Notes: a model not told the origin generated them from the letters alone. Counted from the first letter of the stretch, positions 1-12,745 are shown. The stretch: DNA of 64,000 bases from Stenopsyche tienmushanensis (GCA_008973525.1 WACJ01000501.1:868001-932000), one strand, 5' to 3'. Program-made: numbers and translations.

Positions 1-1
1 C

Positions 2-127
2 TTCGCAGTGGATAACTTGTACAGGGGGATGAAGAAGTCTGTAATCGAAGACAATCCTATGCTGATCATTGAAAATTTATCAGTAATGATTGACTCAGAT
101 ATTTCTAAAGAAGTTGGGCAAAATTAA
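2..127 (+). CDS. Open C-terminal-like fragment at the window edge, unrecognised
   Basis: The second frame is open from the window edge for 41 codons and ends in TAA (it includes DNLYRGMKKSVIEDNP). I do not recognise the family. It could be the last exon of a gene lying to the left, a transposase tail, or chance in AT-rich DNA. Nothing downstream continues it. Confidence 0.2.
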   Translation, partial: FAVDNLYRGMKKSVIEDNPMLIIENLSVMIDSDISKEVGQN

Positions 128-2790
128 AAAATAAGGCGTTTGGATCGAAACAAATTTTCAATTTGAAATAAAATGCTTCATATGGCTTGTTATCAGCGGT
201 TTGACAGTTACGTTTGAACGAAATTCCAGTTTATATTTTAACACTTTTTGCCTTGCATGCTTATATTACACAAGCAAGATTTAATTGACAAAGACACAAT
301 TGAAACAAGATTAAAAATAATTTGATTTTGACTCAACGACATTTTTTGCTAAACATGGCTTCATATTTGCTTTCTCCGCCCATGAGAAAGGTAAACTTGG
401 CATTTTTTTAGAAGTGCTAATGCACTCTAAAAACGAAACTTATTCCAACGAATTTAAATCTCCCGCTTGTTACATAAACAATGAATGAGCAGACAAAAAA
501 TGACCATACGAGGAAGAAAAAAATTGTGACACCGTGCCTTAAATTCCGTCTTCTAAATCACGCAGCGGCAAGCATTCTATTTTTTGTGATCATACGGCCT
601 TTCATATGCTGCGTTAAAAACGTGTTTCATTAAAAACTCTCCTCGGCCACACGCTGGTTTCTTTGTCGTGAAGACGTCCAAACTGCTCTTTCATAGGCAA
701 CTTGGGAGTAATTGCCTGAAGCAGTTGCTTCTCCTCAATTTAGACCAGGTCTTATCTGGTGGGTACGCCACTTAATCTTTTTTAACCACACCATACGCAC
801 ACACGCATGTGTCGGCTAATCGTGGAACAATTGCTTATAATTGTGGACAGAGGTCAATCCTGTGCCCGCCAAGGATATTTGGCGCCCTTCCAGCAACAGC
901 TTCATTTTTCTTCTTTCCTTGAGGCTACTCGAGACTGAGCAAAACACTCGAAGACGGGGAGATATTTAATATGTACATCTAGCATATAGAAGAATCTTTA
1001 ATATTGTGATAAAATCCATCACGAAGCAATCTTCAACAAAATCGCTTTCAATTAAGGACCACTATAACATTGCGAGAATGGATCGAGAATGTCACGACTG
1101 CGAAGCATTTAGCAATTACTCTCAGCTCAATATAAGCTTAGACCTTTAAAAAGGTTGTCACGACAAAAGAAAGGGGATGAGTCGGGAAGAACACAGGGGT
1201 GAAATTTATAGGAGGGCGGGCGTCTTGAGGGATGTATTTTCATTTAATTTTTCGCACTTTGTGCTCTTAGTGAGCCTATCTTAAATAAAAGCATCGACGT
1301 AATGACATAAAAACGACAATCGCTTTCAATTTTTGCAGCAATCGATCCAGAATGTAACACGATTCCATTTTTTCCTGCGGACATTTTTTCTCGATATCGC
1401 ATATCAAACAATTTGCGAAAGCGGATTTGAACCAAATCGGATGTTGTCAATCGATATTATTCGACGACAAAGGACCCCAAAGAAAAGGGATCTTGATCAG
1501 TGATGATCGCTGATGAAGCGATGTCCGGATTTGCGGATCATAAATTTAGTCCATGACGAAGCTAAATTGAAACGATCCCCTATTTTAACTCGCAAGGAGC
1601 CTAAGTAGGAGGGTGGCAGCGGCATACATGGCTTGATTCGTGAACGATTGATGTCAAAATGGGGTTGGACGACGCATTTTGTCTACGCCTAGTAGACAAG
1701 TCACAAATTTGTTATTGAACAAATACACAATGAGCACTCGGAGGGATTAAAGTATGATAAATCTGAAAACGAAACACTCGCATGTTAGATTAAAAGAATC
1801 AAGATAATCTAATTTATTATAGATACCTTATCTTAGATAGCATTGACTGTATGATATGTTTACTATTAGTTTCATTATGATTAACACTTAATATAGATTT
1901 TAATTCTTTACAGAAAATTTTCTTAAATTTACGCCCATATTTGAAATGCATGCCCTGAAGCGATAGTTATTTAAATGTTTAACAATAAAATCAATTAAAA
2001 CATACTCAAGAAAACGCCAAAATGGCAGACGGTAGTTGAAATATCGACAGATCTAAGATCTTGAAAGATTAAAAGCCATCATTGCAATTGTTGATAAATT
2101 TCAAGGTACATACACCAAATAGATATCAATGCTATAAAACATGAAAATTTAGGTTGCGAAATTTAAGATCGATCCTCTAAAATAATGCTGTCTATAAATT
2201 ATATAATATCAAGGGATGATTTATTGGATCAGATTCTGGACTCTTATTATGAAGATTGTTTCGATATGGATTGCCTAATATGAAGGATTGATTTGTGCCA
2301 TTAATTAAAATATCTTGCAAAAATAATGATAATTTCATCCCTTAATCATAGATTCCTTCTAAAATTGCTATTAGAAAGTGCTAATTATTTTTATTAGAGT
2401 GTGTAATAATCATGCTTTCATATGAATGGATTATCAAAATAAATCGTCATAGCTTCCGAGGATACAAACTTGTGGTTTTAATAATCTCACAAAGCGAAAG
2501 CCCATAAATTACACTAATGTATTAAACATGAACAATTTATTGTGCTGCTGATTAACTTCATGACGATGAACCGCAAAGGTCTGCAAAATTAAATACGCTT
2601 TGCAAATTTATAACATGGCAATTCGTCATTAGAAAATTAAATTAAAACGGTAATAAAATATTAAATGCACATTTGTACAAAACATATCTCAAAATACAAG
2701 AGAACTCTGACTCAAAATAATTTAAAAAACGTCTATTTAAAAAAGTATATTTTTAATCACTAAACCGCCAGCGACTCACCAGTGAGTCGC
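128..2790. other. Intergenic, no gene recognised
   Basis: AT-rich, with no open frame above 70 codons that looks like a protein and no transposase motif. I see only short A/T runs and scattered short ORFs. Confidence 0.5.
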
Positions 2791-2795
2791 TTAAT

Positions 2796-3175
2796 CGAGA
2801 GTTTTGGCTGATCGTAAATTGAAGTTGCGTGAGATAGCTGAGATCGTATCAGGAGACAGTGTATTCACCATTTTGGATCGATATTTGTCCATGAGAAAGC
2901 TCTGTTCGAAGTGGGTACAACGCGTCCATAATTCAGAGCGCTGTTTAGGCTCAATAAAAAGGATTTTTTCATACGGTATGTGATATCGGATGAAACATGA
3001 ATCCAGCACTATATTCCCGAATCAAATCGGCATTCAGCTGAGTGGACAGCAACCGGAGAAATTCGCTCAAAGCGACCAAAAACGCAAATGCCAGCTGGTA
3101 ATGTTATTGCCTCCGTATTTTGTGATGCGCATGATATTTTATCCATCGATTACCTTGATAAATGAAAAACCATTA
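2796..3175 (+). pseudogene. Mariner transposase remnant (copy 1)
   Basis: Conceptual translation with frame jumps gives a mariner series: a second helix-turn-helix reading DRKLKLREIAEIVSGDS, then LSMRKLCSKWVQR, then a Mos1-like stretch around the first catalytic region (SSTIFPNQIG, WTATGE-like), then FVMRMIFYPSI, matching the 'WDAHGIIFIDYL' region of this family. Several frameshifts and stops are present and no inverted termini were found, so it is dead. The same family occurs at 21160-21560 and 31216-31425. Confidence 0.7.
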
Positions 3176-3281
3176 ATATGGAATTATTGGTGCGTTTGAT
3201 GGAAGAAATTTCTGAAAAAATGAGGCCAAACGAAGAAGCAAATAAATGCGCGATTGTGAAACTAACGAGGACGATAAATAG

Positions 3282-3306
3282 TATCTTAGCACTCTAAGGG
3301 TTAATT
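3282..3306. repeat. piggyBac-like terminus next to TTAA
   Basis: The sequence GCACTCTAAGGG ends directly at TTAA. Read in reverse it gives TTAACCCTTAGAGTGC, close to the termini of the element at 33339-34317. No partner end was found nearby, so this is a solo terminus or chance. Confidence 0.3.
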
Positions 3307-5260
3307 ATTTTTTCTCAAATCTTATCAAATTATAATATTTAAAATTGGCTTGATGTTTTTGGCTTATATTTTGCTCGATTGACATTAAAAGGGATATTCT
3401 TGATTCGAGCGCAGATATTATGATTTATTGCGATTCAAATATATCGTCGATCATTCTGCGATTCAAAATATGTCTCATCATTTAACACCATCTGTCCCAT
3501 TAGTCCAAAACCGGTGTTGTTAGCCTTGTAGCGACAATTTAAGGTTAACATGCAGCAAATTGTTAGCAAAGACCCAGTTTGCTTCCAATCTAAATCTGTT
3601 ATAATCTACATACAAGGGAAGTCAATCAGCATTGTGCCCTGTGCACGGACGTACGGTTTCTTGCACTGGGGTAAGCAGATTGTTATGTTAAGATTTGCAT
3701 AGTTGAGTCATCAGGTGTGGCACAAGACATCACGTCACCGTTTGTCACCAGCGGTCAAATTAGACAAACTATTACCAGATTATATGGACCATTCCAACTG
3801 GGTCATGCTCCATCAACGAATTCAATTTTCTTCGGATCATTGCTATGTAAATTTGAAGAATTTACCATTTCGATTGTGACGCAGTAACTAGATGGACAAG
3901 TACATTATAAAAGTGGTACTCGAACGAAACAGCCAGAAATGTGATAGACCATGTCCGACATTCACCTGTAATACGAGCTATTGAATTAGATCAGTGCTTT
4001 TAAATCATATTCGAATCGATGTAAAACGTCCGATGGCGGATCTAAATGCTGCCAAGTGTTTATTGGCAGAATTCTTATAAATTCTTATAAAATGTATACG
4101 AAATATTTCATCAGTTGTTAAAGGTTAAAAATAGTTTACGACACAATTGCGATAAGTTTATCAGCATTTTAAAAATATTACTTAATGTCGCATCGATGAC
4201 CGAATACAAAAGGTTTGGTTCATAGGTTTTATTGATGTCATAGACGTCTGATGTACAACGAACAGGAATTCGATCGATAGGTCGATTTCGATCTACCCGG
4301 TTTTTACAGTAAAGCTGTCAGTGCTGGAATTGGATTGACGATCCATGACTGAAGAGAAAATCGACACGAGAGTATCGATTATTGATGGTAATGGATACGG
4401 CTGAGAAAATGTTAGACTACTGGAGAATTTATGAACGAGATACTTTAAAAATGTTTCTCCGACTGTTAAAACGGGTCACTGTTAACACTTGTCGACTTTC
4501 ATCGTAATTGCAGTGCTTCGAACCCAAGGTCCTACGAACGAGGAATCTGTTCAATTTGTCTCTGGATTATCGTTGCACCGTTAAACCACAATAGGGCTGC
4601 AGTGAAATTATCTCCGACGATCTTGAGGAATTTTCTTTTAGCGCGAAAGACCGAGATCAAAATAGGATGAATATAAAAATCTTCTTTAATACTAACCGTA
4701 CCAGGATTTCGAACGAGAAATTCGTGATAGTCATCGGCAAGGACTTATGCTAATCGTGTCTTAATTTCATTTGTCCCCTGGTTTCTTTATAAAGGATTCT
4801 TGCATTGAGACCGGCTAAATCTGATCTGATCATCTGATCGATGACATCGAAATTGAATTTGATTTTATTATAATGGGCGATCGTCTCGTGCTTTTAACTT
4901 TGTTGACTATTCTATTTGTTTTTATACATCTGAAGTTTGTCGGTTTTTAACCGTTGGATTTGTTGTATTTTTGCATCAAATCGGAGAAATTTGTGTGAAA
5001 GTATTCCTGCTCATAGAAAGCAGGCCCCTATTTCGAGTTCTATAGGTATGAAATGGCTAAATTGATAAGTACCACATGCATATAACATATAATTGCAAGG
5101 AAGGTGTACATGAGGTCCAAAGCTATGTTTCCAGGTAAAGAAATTTAGAAAAATATATAATGTATAGAAAAAGCATAGTATAACGATCAAATGACCACTC
5201 ATGTTACGCAATCCTGGATTGATTTCAGAAAAATAGCCTGGACAATCTAAGACGATAAAC
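3307..5260. other. Intergenic, mostly unassigned
   Basis: Only short ORFs. A weak protein-like stretch around 3715-3990 has frame jumps and may be another decayed transposase helix-turn-helix, but I could not support a family. Confidence 0.35.
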
Positions 5261-5640
5261 GTATCGAGTAGAAGTTTGAAATTCTTGAAATATTATGAAG
5301 ATTATAGCATTGAAAAACGTGTGCAAATCATCAAATTCAATTTTTAAAATCAGTACTCCGTTCGAGAAACGTTCCGCACGTGATTTTTATCCTGCCACAA
5401 CCGTCCTGTCGAGTCGTTTATTCGACATTTAGTTGCCAAATTCGAATCAACCGGTTCAATAAATAATCAGTCAATACCTGTAGATCACCAAAATGTAAGA
5501 TCTACGGAAAACATCGCTGCTATGAGTGAGAATGTACAGGAAAACCCGAGGCAGTCAATTTTACATCGTTCACAAGAACTTGACCTTTCTGCGACTTCGA
5601 GATCCTCGATTGAGCATCGAAGAATTTTTGTAGATAATGA
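5260..5640 (+). pseudogene. Tc-like element with DUF4817-type helix-turn-helix (copy 1, 5' part)
   Basis: Across frame jumps the sequence reads RPVESFIRHLVAKFESTG, then STENIAAMSENVQENPRQS, then LHRSQELDLSATS. This is the usual order of the DUF4817 helix-turn-helix found at the start of a Tc/mariner-type transposase common in insects. DNA-level similarity to copy 2 (17640-18050) is obvious, for example the shared AATCAGTACTCCGTTCGA. Only the 5' third is present. The sequence then passes into a mariner fragment. Confidence 0.65.
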
Positions 5641-6200
5641 ATTCATCGTGGTCGATAGTTGAAGAGCATCGAGAAGAAACGTATCGGGAAGACGAACTGG
5701 ATAGGGATTTGGATGCCGCACGAACTGTCCAAAGATAACAAAGGAGAGCGGACGAAACACGTTAAAAGTTTTGTTGTCAAGACAAAAGGTTCGTCCCTTT
5801 TTACATCGGATTGTGATTAGGGATGAAAAATGGTTTTTTTATGACAACATAAGTCGTAAACGTTAATAGGTTTCGTTGAGATAAAAACCATTTCCGACTC
5901 TGAAACCTCTAAGATTCTTTTGTGCGTTTGGTGGGATATTCAAGGAATTATTCATTATAAATTTATGAAACCTAGCGAAACAATAACTGCAGATGTGTAT
6001 TGTCAGCAATTGGAAAAGGTGAACAAAAAATTGAGAGTCAAACGTCGAGAATTAGTCAGGAACATTTTAGTAATACCTTCAATTCACGACCCCATAAGAT
6101 GAATAAGACGTCTGAAAAAATCAGGGAATTAAAATGGGAAGAAATTCCATACCCTCCATATTCATCAGACCTGGTTCCGACAGATTATCATTTTTTTTGA
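5640..6200 (+). pseudogene. Mariner transposase remnant (irritans-like), two catalytic blocks
   Basis: Frame-shifted mariner series: LKSIEKKRIGKTNWIG, then WMPHELSKDNKGERTKH, then HRIVIRDEKWFFYDNISRKR (first catalytic Asp region), then CVWWDIQGIIHYKFMKPSE, then YCQQLEKVNKKLRVKRREL, and finally PYSSDLVPTDYHFF (third catalytic Asp region). The HDNARPH-like block is damaged. A second mariner starts immediately after it. Confidence 0.75.
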
Positions 6201-6203
6201 TCT

Positions 6204-7099
6204 TTGACACATTCTTTAATCATAATCATAGTCATGGTTGAAGAAAACTCGCGATATACTGTTCGCGAAATAGCTAACAAGTTAGAAATTCCACGAACAT
6301 CCCTCCATAATCATCTGACAAAACTGGGCTACATCAATCGTTCAGATGTGTGGCTTCCTCATGAACTGACTGATTCAAATAAACTTCAGCGTATTTCAAC
6401 ATGCGATCTTCTTCTCCGACGACATAATAGCCAACCTTTTTTGAAGAGACTTGTCACTGGAGATGAAAGTTGGATACTCTATGAGAATATCCAACGTAAA
6501 CGGTCTTGGACCAAGGGTACAGAAGCTTTAATTGTAGCTAAACCTAGCCTACATCCAAAAAAAGTTTTGCTATGCATTTGGTGTAACTGGAAGGGGGTAG
6601 TTTATTATGAGCTACTTCAGCAAGGTAAAACGATCAATTCAACAAAATATTGTTTCCAACTAGACAATCCAAAGGATGCTATTGCCAGAAAACGGCCAGA
6701 ATTAGCGAACAGGCGAAACGTTGGTTTTCATGACGATAACGCCAGGCTTCATGTGTCTTTGCTCGTCAGAAATAAATTATTATCATTTGACTGGGATGTT
6801 TTACCTCATCCTCCATAGTCTCCGGACATTGCCCCTTCAGATTATTATTTATTTCTTCCGTTGAAAAAATCTTTACGTGGTAAAAATTTTAATTCAAAAA
6901 ATGATATAAAAATGTACCTTGATTTTGCCAACAAACCTGGGGAATTTTGGCAAGAAGGCATTATGAGGCTTCCGGAGAGATAGAAAAAGGTAATAGAACA
7001 GAATGGATCATATATTATTCAATACATTTTGATACAATACAAATTATTGCTTATTTTTTTCTTAATATAAAAACGAAAGAAACTTATGGGACACTCTAA
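6204..7099 (+). pseudogene. Mariner transposase, nearly full catalytic domain, one in-frame stop
   Basis: An open frame of 204 codons covers the second helix-turn-helix (YTVREIANKLEIPRTSLHNH), the linker WLPHELTDSNKLQR, the first catalytic block VTGDESWILYEN and the second block HDDNARLHVS. It stops at TAG 6816-6818, exactly where the family has Tyr in the HPPYSPD motif. The same frame continues with SPDIAPSDYYLFLPLKKSLRG and a C-terminal LPERWKKVIEQNGSYI (stop read through). The element ends with the terminal repeat GAAACTTATGGGACACTCTAA next to TA at 7100-7101. The first helix-turn-helix and the left terminus are missing. It is the least decayed transposase in the window, but it is 5'-truncated and inactive. 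Confidence 0.85.
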
Positions 7100-7101
7100 T
7101 A

Positions 7102-7960
7102 TTTCGAGTCAAAATCAGAATTGATAATAAATCGATTCTTTCATTGTTAAACAATCGGTAAAGACTCTTCGATGCATCATAATAATTATTAATTTTTACT
7201 ATTGCGCCCATTTTAAGCGAAATTATTTGTACAGCAGACTAATTTAGGTGCAATTGAGACAATAACCCCAGCATCGGGATCAAATGCGTGCGTAGTACGT
7301 GGATCCAGTCGAGACGTAAATATCCTCGTGAGCACTTTCGACCTGGTTCTTTCACATCGCGAAGATAAATCAAATTTTATACCGTAGTCGTGCTGTAGAA
7401 GCCCATCTCAGCATCTGTGGAGATAATAACCTTGTCTTTTTTTGGAAGGAAATTAACGACCGAGCTGCGCAAGAACAACGGGGGAAATTCACTCAGAAAA
7501 ACAAACCCATCACATTGCCCGTGCATAAAGTTGAATTTGAGTGCTACGAAAAATAAGAAGAGCACTAAAAAAGCACTCATAAATATTCAAGATTATCAGA
7601 TTAATCAAACAAAGGGTTGTAGCGAAAAGGGAATAAAATCAGAGCCCCGTTAAAATATTTATTAGGTCATCGACCAACGGCTAGAATTCGATATTTACGA
7701 TGGAGATTCAAATATAATCCGGAATTTTGATGTACAAATTTATTAAGGGAACCGGAAACGATAATCGTTTTATTTGTTGACCGTTATCGAGGATTAGTTG
7801 CACTTCGGCTGCTGCACTTTCAAGTCGTGTTTTGTACTATTTTGATGACTATACTCATCAAGAATAAATTTTGATGTGTAAAATTCAAGTTTAACAAGCC
7901 ACTTTATAATGGAACAATTTATTCGGAATTAAAATTTATCTTTTTCTCAAAAAAATTCTG
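7102..7960. other. Intergenic, no recognised gene
   Basis: Two overlapping opposite-strand ORFs near 7377-7653 have no recognisable motif. Otherwise AT-rich and featureless. Confidence 0.4.
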
Positions 7961-8064
7961 GAAGTGAAAGAACGTGTAAGGAAGATGTCGCCATACTGAC
8001 TGCTGAAATCGAAAGTAATCCAACAGCATCTATTGAAAAAATTGCGGTCAATATCGGATACTCG
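7960..8064 (+). pseudogene. Possible DUF4817-like transposase scrap
   Basis: A short open stretch reads CKEDVAILTAEIESNPTASI and then EKIAVNIGYS, which has the spacing of the 'en..v..sie.np..Si..ia..lgis' part of insect transposase helix-turn-helix domains. It is cut off where the CCCGGGAT-rich repeat begins. Confidence 0.35.
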
Positions 8065-8069
8065 TGATT

Positions 8070-8470
8070 AAGGAATCCAATCCCGGGATCCCGGACAGCT
8101 GCTCATGAATCCCGAGATTAGTAAACGTAATCCCGAAAAATTGGGGATTGAATTTTTTGTCTAACAGAAATCGCATCCAGCACGATGAAGGCTACTAAAT
8201 CGAGATATATCCGCCGAAATCTGGACGATTGGAAACAGTGACGTAACTACTGATTGGCGAGCTTAGGCGACGCCTAGGGGCAGTAACTGTCTAATCTATG
8301 TATACAGTACATATATGTTTTTCAAATTTTTATATTAACCTTTCCCTACCGGTGATGTATTTACTACACATCGACTCTAATAATGGGAATATCGATATGA
8401 AATATAATAGATACGGGGTTCAGAATTTTTGTACTGATCCCGGGGTAGTCTAATGCAATCCCGAAATTCC
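8070..8470. repeat. CCCG(G)GATT-rich element, hAT-like terminus style
   Basis: Words of the type AATCCCGGGATCCCGG, AATCCCGAGATT and AATCCCGAAAAATTGGGGATT cluster at 8077-8150, and similar words recur at 8430-8470 (GATCCCGGGG, AATCCCGAAATTCC). The spacing suggests the two ends of a roughly 400-bp non-autonomous element. The hAT assignment rests only on this terminus style. Confidence 0.35.
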
Positions 8471-8699
8471 AAGTATATCCAAGTATTTTTACAGCGTGAC
8501 ATAGCGGCCAAAATAACGCGGGAAAAAAAAACAGCCTCGGATGGAAGACAATTCGACATCCTTCGTATTCTCCAGAAATCGCTCTTTCGGATTTTCAACT
8601 TTTTATATTTATGCAGCATTATTTGGATAAGAAAAATTACAATACTTACGACGATGTCAGAAATGAACTTATAAAATATTTAGGTTAAAAACCCATGAT

Positions 8700-11240
8700 A
8701 TTTTATTGCTGAGGCATTAAAATGTTGCCAAATAATAATAATTGAATGATGGAAATAATATTTTGTAATAATATATTTAAAATAAAAAAACATGAATATT
8801 CATTTAAAAAACGATTATCTTCACCGGTACCACTTATATTTGAATCTCCCTCGTATAGCGATAGCATCCACGAATCAAATTTAAGACGTCATATTTAAAA
8901 GGTCATATTTTAAGGCGTTAGAACCAAATCCAATCTATTTCCATCCAGCATCCGGCATAATTCAATTCGCGCCTGAATAAATCAAACAAATTTAATCGAG
9001 CGCTCATTTCGATAAATCAAATTCGCGCATTTTTCCGAATTCATATTTTGAAACCTAATTATTTTTCAAAGCGTCAAAGAAATCAGGAAATAAGCCGTTC
9101 GGGTTTAAACGGTTTTCCGCCGCCGCTTCGGTGTTGCCAGCGACAAAAAATAAATTGTATATTCGAAAGAAAATTAATGTTGGTGCGGGAAACGTAAATC
9201 ACCATAAAACACTCCGCGACGTGTTTTTATTTTTTTGTCCGTCTCAAAACCGAGCCACTTATTAACTTTCTTTTTCGCCGTTGACAAAACGAACGATAAA
9301 ATCGTAGAAAAGACTGGATTCCATCAAAAGCGGCACAATCGAATTACGAATTTAAGCGGACTACAATCGTAAATATTGATTTTATCACGGCAAAAATAAA
9401 ATCGTTGGAAGTCGCGAATAAATTATATTGAATTTTTGACACCTTTAATGGATTCGTCTTTTTTTGTTGTCTGTTTTGGCCGCGCGTAACATGACGCCGT
9501 GAATATTTTATTCTGTCCGCTGTCGGGTTAATTATATGGAGTCTTTATAAAAGCTCGACGATAAGAGTTGAAATATGAATGGAAAATCATTAATATGTGA
9601 GAAAAACTTTTAACATAATTAGCTACCGAAAAAAATACACAATTATTTGTACGGAAAAAAATCGCAAAATGGGCGCAAGCATGTTGTCTCGGGCGCTATT
9701 AATAGAATTTATTATTATTTTTCATTTCACTTTATGTTATTAAATTTTAGGATGCATTGTCTGTCTGTACAGATTGTTATCCATTAAGATTTGATGAATA
9801 TTATGTGTTCAAATTTAAGTTTGAAACAATTTAAATTTTAATTATCTTCATTGGGCGCAATTAATTATTGGTGCTTCGTTCGCGATTACCTCGCGTACGT
9901 GCGCGTTGTCAAATGTGTTAATGCTCTTGATTTTTTACGCTGGTAACACCGTAAATAGTGTTCCACATTCTCCGCGGCAAAAATTTGCGTGCGATAAACT
10001 CGTTCGTCAAGGTCAACACTGAAAAAACCTCATCTAAAACAGGTGGTCCTTTTATCAAATAGCGCACAGGGGTGCGAAAAACTTTCCGCCACGCGGAAAC
10101 ATTGCAAAATAAAGTCGTTCAATACGAAAATCTTGCTCGATTCCCGGATGTCACCCGCGGGGCGCGTTTGACATTTATAAACGTCAAAACGCTTCACGCA
10201 GTGTTGCCAACGACAAAAATATTCGAATATAGATTTATCGCCGCCGTCGAACTACGGCTCGAAACCGAACGGAGTTTATTTATTTTATGCGGCGTTTAAA
10301 TCTCGGCGAGTCAATATCTGAAGCGTCGCACCGAATTCGAAGTCGATTTTGGAGCGTCTAAAAATAGGCGACTTTAAATTAAAGTAGGCAACGAAATGCA
10401 TCCAGCGTGAAAGGTTTACATCACGGCAAAAGACATTTTATATTTATTTCTTACGACACTGAAAGTGGGACATTCGTGGATGAATAACTTCAACGCGGGG
10501 GGAAAAAAAAACAGCAGCCAATTTAAAATATAATCTTTCAAGATCGCAACTAATTAGAACTGAGCCAATTAACGGCCGTCCATTTTGGATTTCAAGAAAG
10601 GGTTACGTGAAAGGGTTTGCATGTGTTTTGAGCTGTAATTCTAGCCTCATTAGAGTTTTCCGCGTTGTTTATTGTTGTTCACGTTTTTAACGTTGCGGTT
10701 TTTGCTTTTTCACACGCTCGCTTTATAATTCAATCGTAAATCTCTTTTACGTGAATTCCTTATATCAGTCAAAATGCTCGTAAACTGTACGATGACACGA
10801 AACCCATGGGATCCATTAATTCAATTTAGTTAACATTATGACCATGATTTATTGTGATTTCGGGGGGTTTTTAAAAATACAGACAGAGCTGTATTTATAT
10901 TTCATCACTTAATGTCCAACGACTAGACAAAGTTGGACAGCATCTGCCGCAAACGATGAACGCATGATATATCTCAAAATTAATGAGCAATCAACTATTA
11001 GATTAGGAAGCAGTGATCGAAATTTTGCACCCATTTCTACAAAGCTAAATATTTTTTATACAATGTAAATCAAGAAATCTATAAAGCTGCCTTTTTATCC
11101 ACAAGTAGTTTACATTAATTATTGTTAAATAAACGTCATCTACATTCGAAACAAGATGGTTAAGGCTTCGGTAAACGTGGCTAAAGTTGTAGCGCGGGAA
11201 TTTAATTGATCACCTACAACATAGTTTTAGTGTTGTGGGT
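8700..11240. other. Unique-looking, CpG-containing intergenic stretch
   Basis: No transposase motif and no convincing ORF. Compared with neighbours it holds more CG dinucleotides (around 9000-9500 and 9880-10400) and few repeats. The phrase GTGTTGCCAGCGACAAAAA near 9131 recurs as GTGTTGCCAACGACAAAAA near 10201. It may be conserved non-coding or regulatory DNA, but nothing here shows that. Confidence 0.35.
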
Positions 11241-11749
11241 ATAAAACATGTATATAAAATTTATTTGTAGATCTCATTTTTTAATAAATGTAGACTGCAG
11301 TTTAATTTATTTACAATACCAAAACGATGAACATCTCAATTGTTTGGTTATATTTCCATTAATTTTAGGTTATTTCGGTTTAAGATGGTGTTTATATGAT
11401 TTAAGACATCCATTACTTTATTTCCACTTACAAAATACGTCATTTAAACAGTCTCCAACAAAATGCATTTTAGAATTTTGACCATAAGTGATTTATAGCT
11501 ATGAAAATATATAGAGCGCCTAGTCGTCCGTTTTTTATACGACCGTTGCCTCTAGCGTTCAAGGGACCCGATTGAGGATATACAAATAGATCTTTTGTCA
11601 GAAGTCTATCAAGTTAAATGATAAATTTGAGGTATCTACAAAAAACTTCAATTAATCACATTTGCTTAAGAAAATATAGTTTCTTCTATTCACCACAATA
11701 CAAAATGAAAATCAGAAAGTTACATTAAACATAAATGTATTGAACAGTG

Positions 11750-12158
11750 AGAAAATGAGTTGCTTTTTATAGCAAGTTCATCAAAAAAACCGTCTTGCAG
11801 TGTTCGTGAAAGTAGTATTTCACACAATAAAAGCTATAATCTTAATAGATATCAGTCTGAGCTATGGAAAGAATATGTGATTAAAAAAAGAAAGAAATTA
11901 GAAGAAGATCAAATATATTTGCTAAGGTAAATTAGGAAAACTTGGCAATGATGCTATGAAATTGCTTTGTTATTGGCGAAAAAAAGAAATCTCTTGCTGA
12001 TGGAGAAGAAATTATCAAGTCTTCACGTATTTGGACGCCATTTTGACAATAAAAGTATTGAAAGCAGACGTAATTGATATATCAATGCAGACAAGATCGA
12101 TGAACTCTTTCATTCTCATTTTGTCTAGTTTTGGATGAACTAACGGACATATATGGTG
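11750..12158 (+). pseudogene. hAT-family (ZBED5/SCAND3-like) transposase remnant
   Basis: Frames combined around 11940-12030 give ASYEIALLLAKKKKSLADGE and then EEIIKSS, which resembles the 'ASYxVAxxIAKxxKPHTIGExLI' segment of ZBED5/SCAND3-type hAT transposases. Upstream (EYVIKKRKKLEED) and downstream parts are short and frame-shifted. The family call is from memory of that motif only. Confidence 0.5.
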
Positions 12159-12745
12159 TAGCCGTAACTAGGGTATGAAGCGCCCGTGGCAAGTATCTAA
12201 CTTAACGTCCCCCTAACCCCCCGCTCCCCTCCGGATTTTCAATTAATTTTTATTAAGTTTACTCATACTATTATAAATGCAATATATTAAATACTATTAT
12301 AATGTATGTTTTAAAATAATATACAAAGATAGTTCAAAAAGTATCCGAACTAACGTATAGATGGCGGTTATTATTGTAAAAAAATACTATGATAGAAAGT
12401 ATCTAGATGCTACGCTGCTTACGTGATCGTACAGATCATGGAAAATGCCACAAAGAGGAGGCCATAAGGTTTATATGCTTAATCGGTCCACTTTTCGGAC
12501 CGCTGATATGACGAATTAGAGACTTGTAGTCGGATGCCATACCGAACATAATGATAACGAAGAAAAGAGGGATTAGACGACTTAGTATATATTATAAAAA
12601 CGGTCAATCAGTGTTGGTTTATGTAAAGTAGAATGGTTGAGTAAAATAAAAACCGCGTGCAACTCTCAATCGGGTCAGTATTCAGTGTTTTGCGCCCCAA
12701 GTCCAGTTGCGCCCGTGACAGGCGCCTGCTTTAAGCCCTTTCCAG
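12159..12745. repeat. Interspersed repeat A, copy 1, with inverted ends
   Basis: Aligned by eye with 18283-18668: shared blocks include ACTATTATAAATGCAATATA, CTATGATAGAAAGT, GTCTAGATGCTACG (or ATCTAGATGCTACG here) and TTGCGCCC near the right end. The left edge, GCCGTAACTAGGGTATG, is the reverse complement of the right edge of copy 2 (CATGCCCTAGTTACGGC), so the element has terminal inverted repeats. No coding frame is evident. A hAT-type non-autonomous element is the best guess, possibly belonging to the adjacent hAT remnant. Confidence 0.55.

Noticed and set aside
10007..10015. TCAAGGTCA, a perfect nuclear-receptor (FTZ-F1 type) half-site
   Set aside because: A single 9-bp match is expected by chance in 64 kb and there is no gene nearby.
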